DNA of 64,000 nt, taken from Gymnorhina tibicen (Eukaryota; Chordata; Aves; Passeriformes; Artamidae). The number at the start of each line of letters is the position of its first letter. Within the stretch, counting starts at the first letter, position 1. Both the position numbers and the translations under genes were made by a program. The notes beneath the pieces were generated by a model. It made no database searches. It was not told the DNA's origin and saw only the letters and a list, made by a program, of their open reading frames with translations. Below are positions 47,502 to 61,281 of this stretch, one piece after another. Where the stretch lies: contig VXAZ01007590.1 of the NCBI GenBank assembly GCA_013399875.1, positions 323,216-387,215 of the forward strand, given 5' to 3'.

Positions 47502-48930
47502 TGGTAAGAATAATCTTCCAATCTCAACATCGACTAAAAACCAAGAGCGAAAGAGCAAAGAGAGAGAGCGAGAGAGAGAGACAGACAGATTTGTCCTCAC
47601 AGAAGAATTACCTAACAGCTTCGTGAATGAGATAAATAAATGAGAGCAAAATTTAGAAGGTCTTCATGGCCCTATAAAACTACAAACAGCATTTGCCAGA
47701 TGGCTTTATAACACATTTTAATAAAAATGGATATAAATTACTCTGGCAACTCCTAACTAACATATAAAAGGTCTCTGTACAATGAACTTCCTCCGCATTA
47801 CACTTTAATATGTCCCAGATTTAACTAATAAGTACTGCAGAAACTAAATCCAGAAAAAATTTTCTTAAAAAGGTAAATGGTTATGCCTAATGATGACATT
47901 TATAAGTAGTGAAAACAAGTTAATAAATTAATTTCTCATCAGTCCTTTAAAAATTTATTTCCAGTTGAAGGTCTTTATCTCCCAAAGGATCAAAATCTTA
48001 TCCCACCTGTTTCTTGAGGTTCAAGCCAACTATTTTCTGATGAATGGAATATATATCTATATTTGTTGTACTTTCTGTTACTAAATACCAACAAATTTCT
48101 TCCACCAGAACTGCAATGTTTATGAAATATAGATCAGAACAAAAGCTGCACACCATCAAAAAAAAGGTGTATTCATATTCATCTAATTTTTTCCCCAACA
48201 ATATTTCCCCAACAATATTTCTACTCTCTGCTGAATGAAACGACCACATACATGATCAAAAGAAAAAGACACTTCAGAATGAAAAACATAAACACCCCCA
48301 AAAAATCTTGTAATCTTATTTCCTAAATTAAACAGAACAAGCAGAAAATAAAATAAATAGAAAAATCAAGAAAAAACATCAACAATCCAAACAAAGAAAA
48401 CCACTCAATTTCAGTGGAATTATACTCTTTAGAATTTTGAAAACATTTACTTCTGAAGAAAAGAAACCTTTTATCAATTGCTATGCCATTCATAATGCAG
48501 TTCAAGAACAACCAAGAATGTACACAGAACAGTAATTCCTCTAAGATAGTGAAAAATTAAAATACTTCTGAGGGAAAAAAAGAAACAAAACACAAGCACA
48601 CAAAAGAAACCCAAACCAAATCAACATCAAAAGAAAAACAACTCCTCAAATGTCACAGGACAAAATCAGTGTTACTGCAGATGAATTTTGATCATTAGGT
48701 TTTTTCATTTTTAGTGTTCAATATACTTCAGAATCTTTTATTCCAGGTATCATGACGTTAATATAATTTCCTTCTTAGTAATATCAAGGTGGTTTGCCTA
48801 ATATAAACCACCCTCTAAAATGTTAGTTGTGTCCCTGATATTTGGTGTGCTAACATTCCCAAACAGAATTCTTCAAAATACTATTTCTTTTATGCTTATT
48901 TTTGTCTTTCACATAATTTTTTTGATTAAT
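47502..48930. other. Unannotated DNA
   Basis: A short GA-rich run lies at about 47548-47583 and a perfect 14-bp tandem duplication at 48193-48220. No gene recognised. Confidence 0.55.
48193..48220. repeat. 14-bp perfect tandem duplication
   Basis: CCCCAACAATATTT is present twice in direct succession. Confidence 0.9.
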
Positions 48931-48982
48931 TCTCCTCTCCCTCTCCTCTCCTCTCCTCTCCACTCCTCTCCTCTCCTCTCCT
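48931..48982. repeat. (CTCCT)n pyrimidine microsatellite
   Basis: About ten CTCCT-type units with interruptions; a polypyrimidine tract on the plus strand. Confidence 0.95.
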
Positions 48983-51900
48983 TTCTACACTTCTTTCCCT
49001 TCAAAAACAAACTAAAATACGTTCTTTCAACAAATTGTTAATCCTAAAAGTAATTTTTAGTCATTATTTCACACTCCCATTTTCTGTTTCTGTGTTAGTT
49101 CTGTAACCATAACAAACAAAAAAATTGTTGAAGTATCAGCTTTTTCATCTGTAAGGAGAAGAAAAACAAACAAAAACATATAGCCACTTCATGATGTGTA
49201 CACTCTGGCCGTAACTCTTACAACCCTAAATTACATGAATATTCTAAAGGGTTTTACTAAACTCAACCAGCACTCTGTATTAAGGTCCTTGTGTTAAGGA
49301 TCTTGATGATATGCATTACATAAATAAGCATCACATAAGTAAGCATCACAAAAGAAATTAATCTGGTTTGAAAATTAAACACAAATATTTACATTGTTGT
49401 GTGGCTACCTCTATTAAAACATCAAAAAAAATTTGGCCTTTCACCTGAGTTTTTCTGTGCTTCCCAGTCAGTCTTTGTCTAAATGCATGGCTTACACAAA
49501 AACTTTAAACAGTCTGCTGTTCTGAACTTTTGCATCTTGTGGGTAATTACTCATGTAAATTACCACTTAAAACTAACAATATTATTTCCAATCTTATTCA
49601 TACAATGAGCATGCTCTATTTTGAGGGTAGTAACACAGAACTTATAACTAAGATACATATGCTCTAAGAAGCCACAATTGATTAAGTGCTCTGAGCACAG
49701 AAAAAATACTACAAAAATAGCATATTTGCTATGCTGATATGTTTTAAGATAGATTGGAATCTTAACACAACAGAGTATTTTAAGAAAAATAATGAAGACA
49801 TTTGGGACAGGAAGGGCTGACATTCACAATTTCTTGGTAATAAATAAGGAACAGTCAAAGTCAATAACTCAGACATGGTTTTAGAAAAGAATGAGAAAAA
49901 ATAGCTCCTAGTAGAGTGCAATTCTGCAAAAATGTAATGCTATTCTTATATGTGTGTATACATAATACACTTACACACGTACATCCATTACACACAACGA
50001 CACGCAATCTGGTACAGGATGTCAGTCTGAATGCTATGGTCTAGTCTAGGATAGGCTCCAACGCTCAGCTGGTAATTCTTGTTGAGCAAGACAAGGAAGA
50101 TGGGTATTAAGTTGGAATATTGCTGTTGTGAGACCAATCCTGCTGAGAGGGCATCTTACATATAATGAATTTATTTCTCCATAGAGAAAAAAATATGAAA
50201 GCAAAAAACGTAATTATAATACATGCAGAGAAAGAGCTATCAAAATTTTGTTAAAAGAAGGCGCAATGATAACAGATGGAGAAGGAACAAATGGAAGTGG
50301 AAGACAAAGCAAAATAAAAGAGAGGGTGATGTATGGAGGAGGAATTTTTTTTCATGGAAAATAAACTGGTCCATTGAAGTTCATTTACTTCTACTTGGAG
50401 CTCTCAGTGAAGTTATTTAAGTCAGATTCCAGTCACTAATCTCTATGAAAAACTTCATCCTTTTCTATCACAAGTGAAATGCTGCACAGCCAAAGCTTTG
50501 CCTGTGGTTTACCCTGCCTTACCAACACAGCAAAGACTTCTCAGAAAGGGAACATAGGAGACTACTTTTCAAATTCTGTAATGGCATTGTTTCCCTGGAA
50601 TATGCCACAGCATGGTTTTAGAACAGTTAAATATATTTATAAAATTATCTTAGAGAAATAATAAGAATTTTTGCAATATGCTTCAAGGCTGAAATCACAT
50701 CCGTTTCTTTCCTTCACTTACTCTGGAAATCCCTTTGCTCAGTTTTAGCACATGTACTTGTGTATAACTATACTGTTTCACAGTGATAGTGCCCATATTA
50801 TCAGAACTCATTACAGCAATGACCTTGTTACTGCCAATAAGGCTGTGATGTTTCTTTCTTATCATGTGGGAAAAGAAATTAGGCCCAATTTTGAAATTAC
50901 TATATATGTCTAAAGACCTCAATGTCTTCTTTAAGATTGTACTTCAATACATCCTTCTAACCCAATCTAATTCCTGTAAGTCTTGGTCCTGATTTGTCAC
51001 TGCCTTAGTTTTCCTTTTCCTCTTCTCTTTGAATATGCTCTGGCTTTCCCTTGCTTGTTTCTTGATGTATTTCAAAGTTATTTTTGCCACTTTGAGTAGG
51101 CAAAAATGTGTAGGAAGACAAAAGAGAGGAAATATTTCCACTAAATTCAAGTCCGGAAGCAGCTCACCAAGTAGTGCAGTGGAGGACAAAGTTGGTGCAA
51201 AAAAGTTGGGGGGAGAGACAGATTCTACCTGATGATGATGAAAAAGAAAAGCTTGGAATTTCTCAAAGCACAAATTGGGGTGCAAAATTTATTGTAATGT
51301 TTCTAATGGGTAAGATTTCTATAATATTTTTATAAAAACTATTTTAAATAATATTTTTGAAGGGGATATGCACTTTCATTCTTCAGTATGCATGTCAGCT
51401 TCTTAATGATTTGGACTTGGAAGGCCATCTTATTTCCTAACTTCTGGTCACAGGAGTGGTCCTCATTGTTTAATTGTTGTTTTTTATGCTCCTTCCAAAG
51501 CAATGAGCAATGATCTTTGACAGAGTATTCATCTAATTGGACTTGTTATACGATCCGTTACAACTACCTCTGCTTCCCTGTCCTTTTTTCCCAAATCCCA
51601 CAGCAGGTTTCCTAGATACTGGGAAAAAACCAAATACATTTACTGAGATGTTTAAAGACAGACGTAAGTTCTTTATCTTTCCATTTTTTTTCTCATATTG
51701 ATCACATAAATGACCGTGAAATAAAAATATTCACTTTACCTTTCTGGACACTTTTGATTTGCAGCTTCAGCAATATTTTCATAAATTGCAGTCAATCATT
51801 TTTGTTTCAATCAAAATTTATACTGAACTCAGAAGAAGGTTGCTTTTATGTATGGAATATATTATAAGGGAGTTATTATTTTCTAAACATAATATTTCAA

Positions 51901-54376
51901 GTGCATAACCTGTTTCAACAAGTTGGCCCCTAGTACTATGTATTAAATTAAATTTAAGGGAAAACAGTGAGTTAAATGGTGTCTGGAGTTCTTCAGGTAG
52001 CATTTGCTACAGAAAAAACTAAACAGATATATTGCATTTTTCATTTGATGAATGCATTCTGTAGTAGATTCATCTATCATGAAGTCAGAACTGTTTCCAG
52101 TGAGCATGTATTCTGATTTTGTGTTTCGTGACTTGAATGAGTTTTGTTTTGCAACACAACTGTAGTTTTCTGCATTTTAAGCTATCCACGTATAAAATAT
52201 TTCCATCAGAGTTGAGATGCCTTTAGAAATATTACATTCACAAATTATTATATAACATTTACAAACTTATTGGTATCACTTTTTGCACCCCCAGAAAAGT
52301 GTTACCAAATTCCCAGACTTTCAATGGTCTGCTGACCCTAGTTCCAGTGGCTACAATGTATAACACTCTATATTGATCAATATTGTTTGTTTCATTAACC
52401 AATTAGAATAAAATTAATTTTAAAATAAAAATTTTATTAAAAATCAAACAGGTGTCTTAAAGCAATTGAAATTCTGGATGAAGTAAATAATAATTCAATT
52501 TTAGTGGAACTGACTAAACCTAATATCAGTCCTAATAATGCAATGTTTTATGCACTTATTCATCTATGCCCACAGATCCACTGTGCCAATTCTAAATTGC
52601 TTTTGACTTCTGGAACACTACCAATATCTTAGGAAAAGCTTTTAAGAAAATCTTGATAAACAAAAGACACAGCTCTTAGTTAGCAGGGGGTTTGTTTTAG
52701 TTTTGATTTTATATAAATTATTTAATTTCTGGTTGTGATTCACTTTGCCCATGGCCAAAACAATAAAATCTCTGTTTATAAATACTACAAATAAATCGGA
52801 TGTGCAAAACATTGATCCCCACACCTTGAAAATGTATCACATCCAGCTCAGTTTATCTTCCATACTGTTTACTTTACTTTAGAAATTACAGTCTGCAGCA
52901 CATATCAGTGAAATTGTATGAATTTTTTTGTTTTGATTTTGATTTTTCTTGTTTGTTTGTTTAGGATTTTTTTCCATTGTTTAGTAAGCTAAAACCTAAA
53001 GCAACCTAAAATTGTATCATAGAGTTTACATAAGTAGGATGATAAAAACCATGTAAATACCAGTAAAAAACATGAAACATATCAGTCCAGTGAGTAAAAT
53101 GGTGTGATACACGAGAAAATGCATCAGGAGGACATAACATTAAGCAGATTTGTCTTGAACCATGGAACAGTAAAAAGGAGGAGAGAAATTAAAGGAAAAG
53201 ATGGACACAGAAACCTAACACAAGTACTTGGAACTGTGAAACTTATAGGAGGGGGGTAAATGGCAAGAAGGCATCTTTAAAAGGAATTGTTTGTAAAGGA
53301 TATGTCCATGTGTAGATAACAACAACTAAAGTCTAATTAAGAGAATTTATTTGACCATTCTGATGTGTTATGAAGTTTCAGGTACAGTGGAATATGTATT
53401 TTTACAAGAAACCAAAATAAAATAAAAACCCCACAGCAAAGACACTGGGTGTTGTCTTCTAAAAAAAGTCACATCTTTGTTTATGATAGGTTTTTCCTTG
53501 GTGTGGTTTGTAGTGTAGTTCTCAGAGAAATTCTGAATTTTTTATTCAAAGGATGATTTTTTTTCTGTAAGAAGAGTGGAGAATAGCAAGACTGAATAAT
53601 ATCACTGATAATTATTTAGGATACATAAACAAAAATTCTGTCTTAAAACTTTTACCAGAAGAGACTGAAACATCAACCTGCATTTCTAGTACATATACCA
53701 GGAGGTAACAGAAATTACTGTGTGCTCTTGGAGACATGTCAGTTTACCAAACCCTTTAAATGTATACTTAGTCATATTTTAGTCAGTCAGAATACTTAAA
53801 CATCTAATATCATTCAAATTACTGAGACTTAAAATTAAACAGGTGCTTAAGTGCATTGGTTAATTGAGGCTATAGGACTAAATTAATTCCCTGGGAATCC
53901 CTATTCAGGGAATTGATAAAATATTACTAATTACTTTGAACTTCTGTAACCTGATGGACTCATGAGGTACATCGTAATCTTCATTAGATAGATGAGAAAT
54001 TGCGTTTTACCTGAGTAAACACCAAGATCGTATCATAAATTTTTAAATATTACCTCACAAAATCACATAATCCCTATTCTGGATGTTAAACTTAGCATCT
54101 ACTTCTTATTTGTTCTCATGTGGAGTTATAAACATTGTCCTGTGGGTTTTGCACTTTTAGATGAGAACATGAAAATCATCACAAAGTGATATACTGTAAG
54201 ATACAATTTATTAACCTTGATGTTTATTTCTGTTGAACATGATTTGTATGTACGAAGTTGGTTTGAAAATTTTGTTTGCACAACAGCCCCAGCGTAGAGG
54301 CTGTTTTTTTCATACATGTATCCATCTTACATTATGTGCAGTAACAGAGCTTTACTTAACTACAATGTGGTTACGC
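48983..54376. other. Unannotated AT-rich DNA
   Basis: No interspersed repeat is recognised in 5.4 kb. A 15-bp tandem duplication (ATAAATAAGCATCAC / ATAAGTAAGCATCAC) lies at 49320-49349. The minus-strand frame at 50944-51285 (113 codons) is discussed in findings but is not called as a gene. Confidence 0.5.
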
Positions 54377-54655
54377 TGTGGTAACCTCAGCCAGCAGTCA
54401 AACACTCACCCAGCCTCTCGCTCACACCCCTCTCCCATGGGATGAGGAGCAAAATGGAAGGCAAAGAGGCTTGTGGATAGAGGTAATGACAATTTAATAG
54501 GGAAATCAAAGGCTGTGTGTGCAAGTCAAGCAAAAAGAAAAATTCATTCATTACTTCCTATCAGCAGAGCAGACGTTTAGTGATTTCAGGAAAGCAGGGC
54601 CTCAGTCCGTGTAACAATTGCTTGGAATGACAAACACCATAACTACAACCATTCC
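54377..54655 (-). mobile_element. Avian ERVL-type LTR fragment, antisense
   Basis: In the minus strand the sequence ends GACTGCTGGCTGAGG and TTACCACA, preceded by GTGTGAGCGAGAGGCTGGGTG, CTCCTCATCCCATGGGAGAGG, AACCTCTTTGCC-like sequence and a CTATTAAATTGTC polyadenylation-type region. The GTGAGCGAG...GGCTGGGGTTAAACCAC ending is shared with the LTR at 40393-40970, but the rest differs, so it is a related family. The 5' part of the LTR is missing and CR1 sequence follows directly. Confidence 0.7.
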
Positions 54656-54659
54656 ACAC

Positions 54660-55330
54660 TTCCTCCTAGAAGACAACTCCACAACCTCTCTGGAGAATCC
54701 GTTTTAGTCCTCTTTCAGCCTCAAAGCAAAAAATCTGTTCCCCATTTAGATGGAATTTTCTGTGTTTTTCAGTTTGTGTCCATTTCCTCTTGCCCTGACA
54801 GTGGGTATCACTGTAAAGAACCTGGCCCCATTGCCTTTACACCTGCCCTTATGATACTTGAGTGCACTGATAAGATCCCTTCTCAGTCTTCTCAGGGCTA
54901 ATCAGGGACACCTGCCTCAGCCACTCATAAGACAGATATTCCAGTCCCTTGACCATCATCGTAACCCTTCAGACCTACTCCTGTAGCTGTCTTTTTTGAA
55001 CTGGAGAGCACAGAATGTGACACAGTGCTCCACATACAGCCACACCAGGGCTGAGTAGAGGGGCTGGCAATCACTTTTTGGTATTGCTCTTCCTAATGCC
55101 CCCAAGGATACTATTGGCATTCTCCACCACAAGGGCACGCTACTGGCTCCTTGTCGTCTGCCAGGACTCCCAGGTCTTTCATCGCAGGTGCAGGAATCTG
55201 CACTTGCCTTTGTTGAAATTCCTCTCTGTCCAGCTCTCCAGCCAGTCTGGGTCTTGCTGAATAGCAGCACAGCCTTCTGGTGTATCAGCCACTCCTCTCA
55301 GTTTTGTATCATTAACAAATTTGGTGGTTT
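54660..55330 (-). mobile_element. CR1 LINE, antisense (ORF2 end to 3' UTR)
   Basis: The plus strand carries reverse-complement CR1 blocks in order: CAGTTTGTGTCCATTTCCTC, GATAAGATCCCTTCTCAG, CATAAGACAGATATTCCAGTCCC, a TTGAACTGGAGAGCACAG block, CACACCAGGGCTGAGTAGAGG, CTATTGGCATTCTCCACCAC, GCACTTGCCTTTGTTGAA, AGCACAGCCTTCTGG, GTATCATTAACAAATTTG. The last is the FADD region, so only the part downstream of it is kept. The extreme 3' tail is missing where the LTR fragment abuts. Confidence 0.92.
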
Positions 55331-56750
55331 CTGTTTATACAACCTTATTTGAAGAAAAAGAGTGAGACTTTTCTTTCAGGTGTTGGTTTCTTGGGGTTTT
55401 TTGAATGTTCATTGCAGTTTTAGGAAAAATAGCAAATTTCCCCAACAAAATAGTGGCATAAAAAGCTATTTTTAAAATTTTCATTTTATTCAAACACACT
55501 TTTTTTCAAGAAACACAGAAAGGGGAAAAGAATTATTTCAGGATTATAGGATAACTAAAAACAGAGGGTCAATGTTTTTCAAAATTTTGTACTGTGTTGA
55601 GCGTCTATAGTTAGTAATAGTAGTGAGTCTTTCCACTTCTCTGTAAACTACTTCTAATCTTTTTTCCTCCACTGTCAAATCATAGTCTAATAAATATCTT
55701 CTCTAATATATATTAATCTTAGATGGTATTACCAGCTATTTTTAGACTTTTTTCAAGTAAGCTGTTTTAAGTAAAAAAGAAAAACTCATTCCATTACAAC
55801 AAAATCTATTTTCTGAAATGTATATGCTTTAATAAAACTTACTTACGGTTTTTGTTTTTTTCTTTATTGGATTTTATATGTTTTTTACTATTTTGAGGCC
55901 AGAGGCTGGAGCAAACTAGAGGCAGAAAGAAGCAAAGAAAGAGCCAAATGATCCAGAAAATGTGTGTGGAATATACGTGAGTTGAGCTTTGGTATTTTAA
56001 ATCAAATAGGTTAGAATATAAGTGATGCGTTTATACCCCTGATTTATTTGGGAAGGAGAAAATCCAACAAAACAAAACCACCAATTTGCCTGACCCTCCC
56101 CCCCCACAAAAGGCTGACATCATGTTTCCTTTTTTTCAGCCAATTCAAGTTATTATTTAAAGGTGTTCGGCAAATAAGGCATCATAATTTTCAATAAAAA
56201 ACATCAAAAAATGGGCAACAATGATTTTGAATTAATTGCAACAAACCTCATAGCCGAAGCGGTTCAGTTCTTGAGTGTCACAGATCATTCTTTCTCTTGC
56301 TGGTAACCTAGCTGAGCTGGTGAGATCAGAGGTGACAGACCTGTTTATTTTGGTACTTGTGAATACTCTATGATTATGATCTACCCTACTGTTTGATATT
56401 AGTGAATGGTTAACCTCCTTCTGTTTGCTCAGAGTTTAATGCACGCATCAGTTGTGTACACAGCTCTGCAACTTCTGTGCTTTACATCAGGAAGACCAAA
56501 CAAAACAGGCTTAAGTTGAATATGAGAAACTTTCTCTCCACGTAGAGCTCTATATACCATACCAGCAAAGGACCAGTACTTGAGACTTGAAGCAAACATG
56601 ATAAAAAATATTTCATTAGCATAATTAGGCAAAATTTTTTTGTATGAAATAAAAAAAAGTGAATTCTTCTACTTAATGAAAATAGGGATCTAGAAAGCAA
56701 TATACTGACACTGTACAGTATAAGACTAATTCTGCTAACCAGTATTGAGA
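55331..56750. other. Unannotated AT-rich DNA
   Basis: No gene or repeat recognised. Confidence 0.55.
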
Positions 56751-57135
56751 TCACAGAATCATAGAATATACTGCGCTGGAAGGCACCCATCAGGATCATC
56801 GAGATATAACTCCTGGCCCTGTACAGGGCACACCGAGTCACACCATGTGCCTGACAGCACTGTCCAAACGCTTCTTGAACTCTGTCAGGCTTGTTGCTGT
56901 GACCATTTCCCTGGGGAGCCTGTGCCAGTGCTCAGCCACCCTCTGGGTGAAAAAGTCTTTTCCTGTTATTGAACCTAAATGTCCTCTAACTCAGCTTCAT
57001 GTCATTTCCTTGAGTCCTCTCACTGGCAAAGAGAATGAAGAGATGCGTGCTTGTTCCTCCACTTCAGCTCATGATGGTGTTGAAGACTGCAATGAGATCT
57101 CCCTTCAGTCTCCTTTCTAGGCTGAACAGTCCAAG
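56751..57135 (-). mobile_element. CR1 LINE 3' end, antisense
   Basis: It starts with ACAGAATCATAGAAT (reverse of the CR1 tail), then AAGGCACCCATCAGGATCATC, a GGCCCTGTACAGGGCA block, ACACCATGTGCCTGACAGCA, ATTTCCCTGGGGAGCCTGTG, CAGCCACCCTCTGGGTGAA, and ends near TAGGCTGAACAGTCCAAG. It belongs to a different CR1 3'-UTR type from the copies at 32187 and 14163. Plus-strand frames here are antisense artefacts. Confidence 0.92.
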
Positions 57136-60100
57136 TGACAGTAAGAAATTGGTCAGCAATGGCAATAAAAGATATATAAAGAATCAATAGAGTTTAATGT
57201 GACACTCAAGCCAAGCTAAGACAAAATACCTTTCTAGGTGAAGTCATGTTAAAAGGAATCAAAGCAATACTCAACAAAGGACAGTTGGATGCGTGTAAGT
57301 AGTGACCACAAAATTGAATAATTCGTAATGTTTTAACTGAAACAGTGATCACAATGAATATACCACAGGTGATGATATGATGTACAGTAGTGTTACCAAT
57401 ATTTTAAAATCAAAAAATAGTGTCAGGTTCCTAAACTGATTGAAAGGGTCGGAAATTAGCAGCAGTTCTGCCCCCTTTGCAAAGGAGAAAAAGAAAACAA
57501 AATAAAAAAACCCAAACCCCATACAAAAGCCCAATACTAAGAGCAAAATTCAATGCAAGATATAGTGAAACATTTTCAATGTTTGATGCTGATTTACCAA
57601 CTCTATAAATGTGGCTCACAAAAAAGAAAATTAAAATTAATCAGCATTATTTTCATCTACTTGCAGTGCTTACACAAAATTAGGAATTACAGTTTTTGAA
57701 TGTCCCATTTTAATATAAAATGCAGTGTGATCTTTACAATTAGCAGCATAATCAGTCTACTTGGACACAGCAAATACATTTTAACCATTACCATCTTGAT
57801 AAGAATAGTTTCTTGTCTACAGAGTGTAATAATTTGCCAAATTTACAAAATCCCTTTGAGGCAACAGAACAAAATGGAGGAGTCATTTGTTTCTGAGGAG
57901 AAAAAGTAAGAACTGATTAAGACCATAAGAAAGGTTTCTGGCCTAAGAATGGCCACCAGTATCCTGAGCATTGAGATCAGATAAAGATTGCATCTTAAGG
58001 AATTGCACAGACTTTTTTTCAGTGATCTCAAACTTTCTTACCTTAGAACGAAATATCTGTGATTTAAATATCTGCTAAGTTTAATTATTTTGTCTTCCCA
58101 AATCTATATTCTTCAGGATTATACGAGAAAAAGTAAAATCCTATATTGATGTGAGCTCAAGAGGAAAGGACTTCAAGCAATTTCAGTAGAAGAAACAAAA
58201 ATAAAAATACATATTTTTTCTCCACATGGCAAGGGCTACTGCTAATAAAAGTTATGTTTCATTTAGAAGCTGCTCTGGTAATGTTCCTAACAAAATCATT
58301 ACTGGCAATTGTTACAAAAACCTCAAATTAAAAATAATTAGGTGTCTATTGTGTTTAGGCATCTAGTTCATTCATATTGGTGTTCACTTAGAGAAGGTTT
58401 TCACTTAGGATGAAACATACTCATAGCAATGATAGTTTTGCTTTACTAGGGTGCAGATGTTTTAAAGAATGCTGTTCTAATAAGATAAATTACAGTTCTT
58501 GGAGTAAAACCAGGAGTAAGATTTTAATTTTGGGTTTATTCAGACAAAAATATCTATTAAATTTTGTCTCCAAGTATGTACAACAGAAAGCTTTCCTCCA
58601 GGAAGAAAACCAATATGTTGTCTAAAACGGAGGGATTTTTTGGTCTGGTGGGCATCATAGTGGATGAAAGTCATGTTGTTTCCTCAGAATGCAAATGTAC
58701 TGAAAAGAATTTCAACATCTTTAGAAGGAAACACATAGGCTAATTCATGATAACATTTAATGTTAGAACCTGATGGACAGGTGCAAGATAAATCCTTTCA
58801 AAATAATTTTTTATGATCCATCTTGGAAAGTAGATGGTATTCAATCAGAAAAACATCAATAGCTCTTATGAAAAGTAATAGTATTTATTTTATTGTTTCT
58901 TATAAACAACTGCCAAATCATAATTTTGCTATTGACCAAATGTTTTCAGCAGTTATGATGCTGTAGGTAGAAATGAGAAAGATTCTTGCACATTCTTATT
59001 TATGAACTTTTTTGGCTGGCATAGAAAGTATAGTGTTAGGGTTTGAAAGCTGAAAGCATTTTATTATTTTATTAATTCTCTTATTCTATTAATTCTCTAA
59101 TTCTCAATATGAAGCCTTGAAATTTGATCATTTATGGGATGGAAACACTTAAGTTAAAGAGTTTATGACAGTTTGTGGAGAGATTACTGTAGGTTTTTCT
59201 GCCATAAAGGAATTTTATATAATGGTTTTAAAGACATGATGACCTTAATATTATGAAGATAGAAATTAGGGAAAGTGAAATTTATTGATGATTCCAATGA
59301 AATAGTGATAGTTACACTGATGGATGTTTTAAAATTCTTCTGAAAAACAAATTAGATGTCCGACAAATATGTGTTTAGAAGCTTTTCCAACATAATTTTT
59401 TCTATAACATCTGTTTTTTAGTTTCCCAGGACAGAGACTGGGATTATAATTAAGAGATAATGCTACCAATAATACAACAAAAGATCCTCTTTTTTTCTAG
59501 TCATAAAAGATGTTAGTGTTCTTTAATGATTTTGCTTTGGTAACTCAATGAGTTTTAATAATTTAAGTATGATCGTCTAGTGAGAAAAAGAAAACCAGAA
59601 GATTGAAATATTATGAAATGTTGATCTAATATCACTCTAATCTGAATATCAACAATGGTTACTGATGTTTTCACAAATCATAAAATGGTGTACAGATACT
59701 CTCTCAAGGACATCAATAGTAGAGAATATTAAAGTAGCCTCAAAGAACTTACGTCTTTTATATTAATGAATACTGTTTTGCCTGTTTGTACTGAAAATAA
59801 TTATGAATGTTATAACTGAATAAATAGTTCAATGTAAGGAAATTTTATAAGTACTCTGATAGTACTTGTAAAGTTTACATTAGACCTTCAGACATTGTTG
59901 GGAAAAACACAAAATCTCACATAATGATAAAGTGGTATGTAGTAGGCAAAAACAAAATTCTAATTATTATCTGCGATATACAGAGCAAAGTAATTGCTAA
60001 AATCTTTTGAAAACTTAGGGAGAAACTCTTTCCCTCTGGACTAAAAATGGCCAAAATATTTTTAGTCAGAAAGCAATTGCTTTAAGTTAATTGGAGAACC

Positions 60101-60490
60101 AAGGCCAAATATGATCTTACTATTGAAACAAATTTCTCATATTGTAGGGGAAAAAGGTAAAATAGAGATTAATGAACAATGAGAGAAGAGATCATGGGCT
60201 ATTCATAAACAAAAAAAATTATAAATCTAAATTCATAATTAATTCAAAATTCTTGTCTTACTCTTGACATTCCTGAACTCAGAAATATCCTGAACTTTAC
60301 AGTTTATTCTGTGATAAATTTGAGTAATTGTAAATAACTAATTGCCTTATCTCAGTTTATTTAGAAGTAGTTTTTCCAGTTATTTTTACTTGCAAATATA
60401 CGTTTTAAACTACTTCATAAAACCTGTAGGTCCTCAGGAGTTTGGGAAATTAAAAAAAGTTCAATTTTCTTAATTGGCTTGGAAAGGAAA
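57136..60490. other. Unannotated AT-rich DNA
   Basis: No gene or interspersed repeat recognised. A simple AATTCTCT-type repetition lies at about 59063-59107. Confidence 0.5.
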
Positions 60491-60585
60491 ATACACCACC
60501 CCACCCTCACCCCCCCAAAAAACCCCAAAAAACAACCAACCGAACTAAAACCCCAACAAAAACCAACAAATCCCCACAAACAGTC
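60491..60585. repeat. A/C-only low-complexity tract
   Basis: Almost no G or T for about 90 bp, with CCCC, CCC and CCCCCCC runs near the start (60499-60526) and CCCCAAAA-type units after them. Confidence 0.9.
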
Positions 60586-61281
60586 AGGCTGAAAAAAATA
60601 CCCTCAGGAAACTGCATTATCAAGGCCCCTGTAGTGCACAGGTGCCAGTTTTGATCTCTCAGTACTCGAATGTGCTTGGCATAAAGTATGTTAAGATTTC
60701 CTGACTCAGATTCTCATATTCAAGTCAAAAGAATTTCTTACAGGACATAACCCTGGCAAATGAAAATGGGTTGACTTCTCCATTAGGAGCTATGTCTGAC
60801 TGAATACAACTGGACTACACTTTTGTATACACACAGAATAACAAAATACTGTGCTGGTATTGCAAAAGGAACAGCTTTATAGAAAGATAGGTAAATAGGA
60901 TCAGAGGCAAAATGTAAACAGAATGTCAGTGCCAGACAGGAATTAATTAAACTACATTTCCACCACAGTGTTTACACAGATATTAGCCAGGAGAATGTGG
61001 AGCCTGTATCTCCCTCATTAGTAGCAGTATAACAAGCACATATCCACATACATTGGAGATCATCTCAGTTTTGTGAAATATCTTAAATATTGGGTTTTGA
61101 GCCTAAACTAGTCACCTGGTTCTTCAAGACAGAAAGAATCTCCTTGGATAGGATTTCTTTGACCAATGTCTGCAACAAGTTCACCAGTATTACAGCTCAA
61201 ATTGCTGCTCAGAGTAGTTTATAACAATAGTCTCCTAAAAGAAATAGTCCTTTACAATGTCTTTCATCTCAAAATACATAC
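60586..61281. other. Unannotated DNA
   Basis: No recognisable gene or repeat. Confidence 0.55.

Noticed and set aside
60510..60560. CCCCAAAA units resembling ciliate telomere repeats
   Set aside because: They are irregular and part of an A/C low-complexity tract in vertebrate DNA; the vertebrate telomere unit is different.
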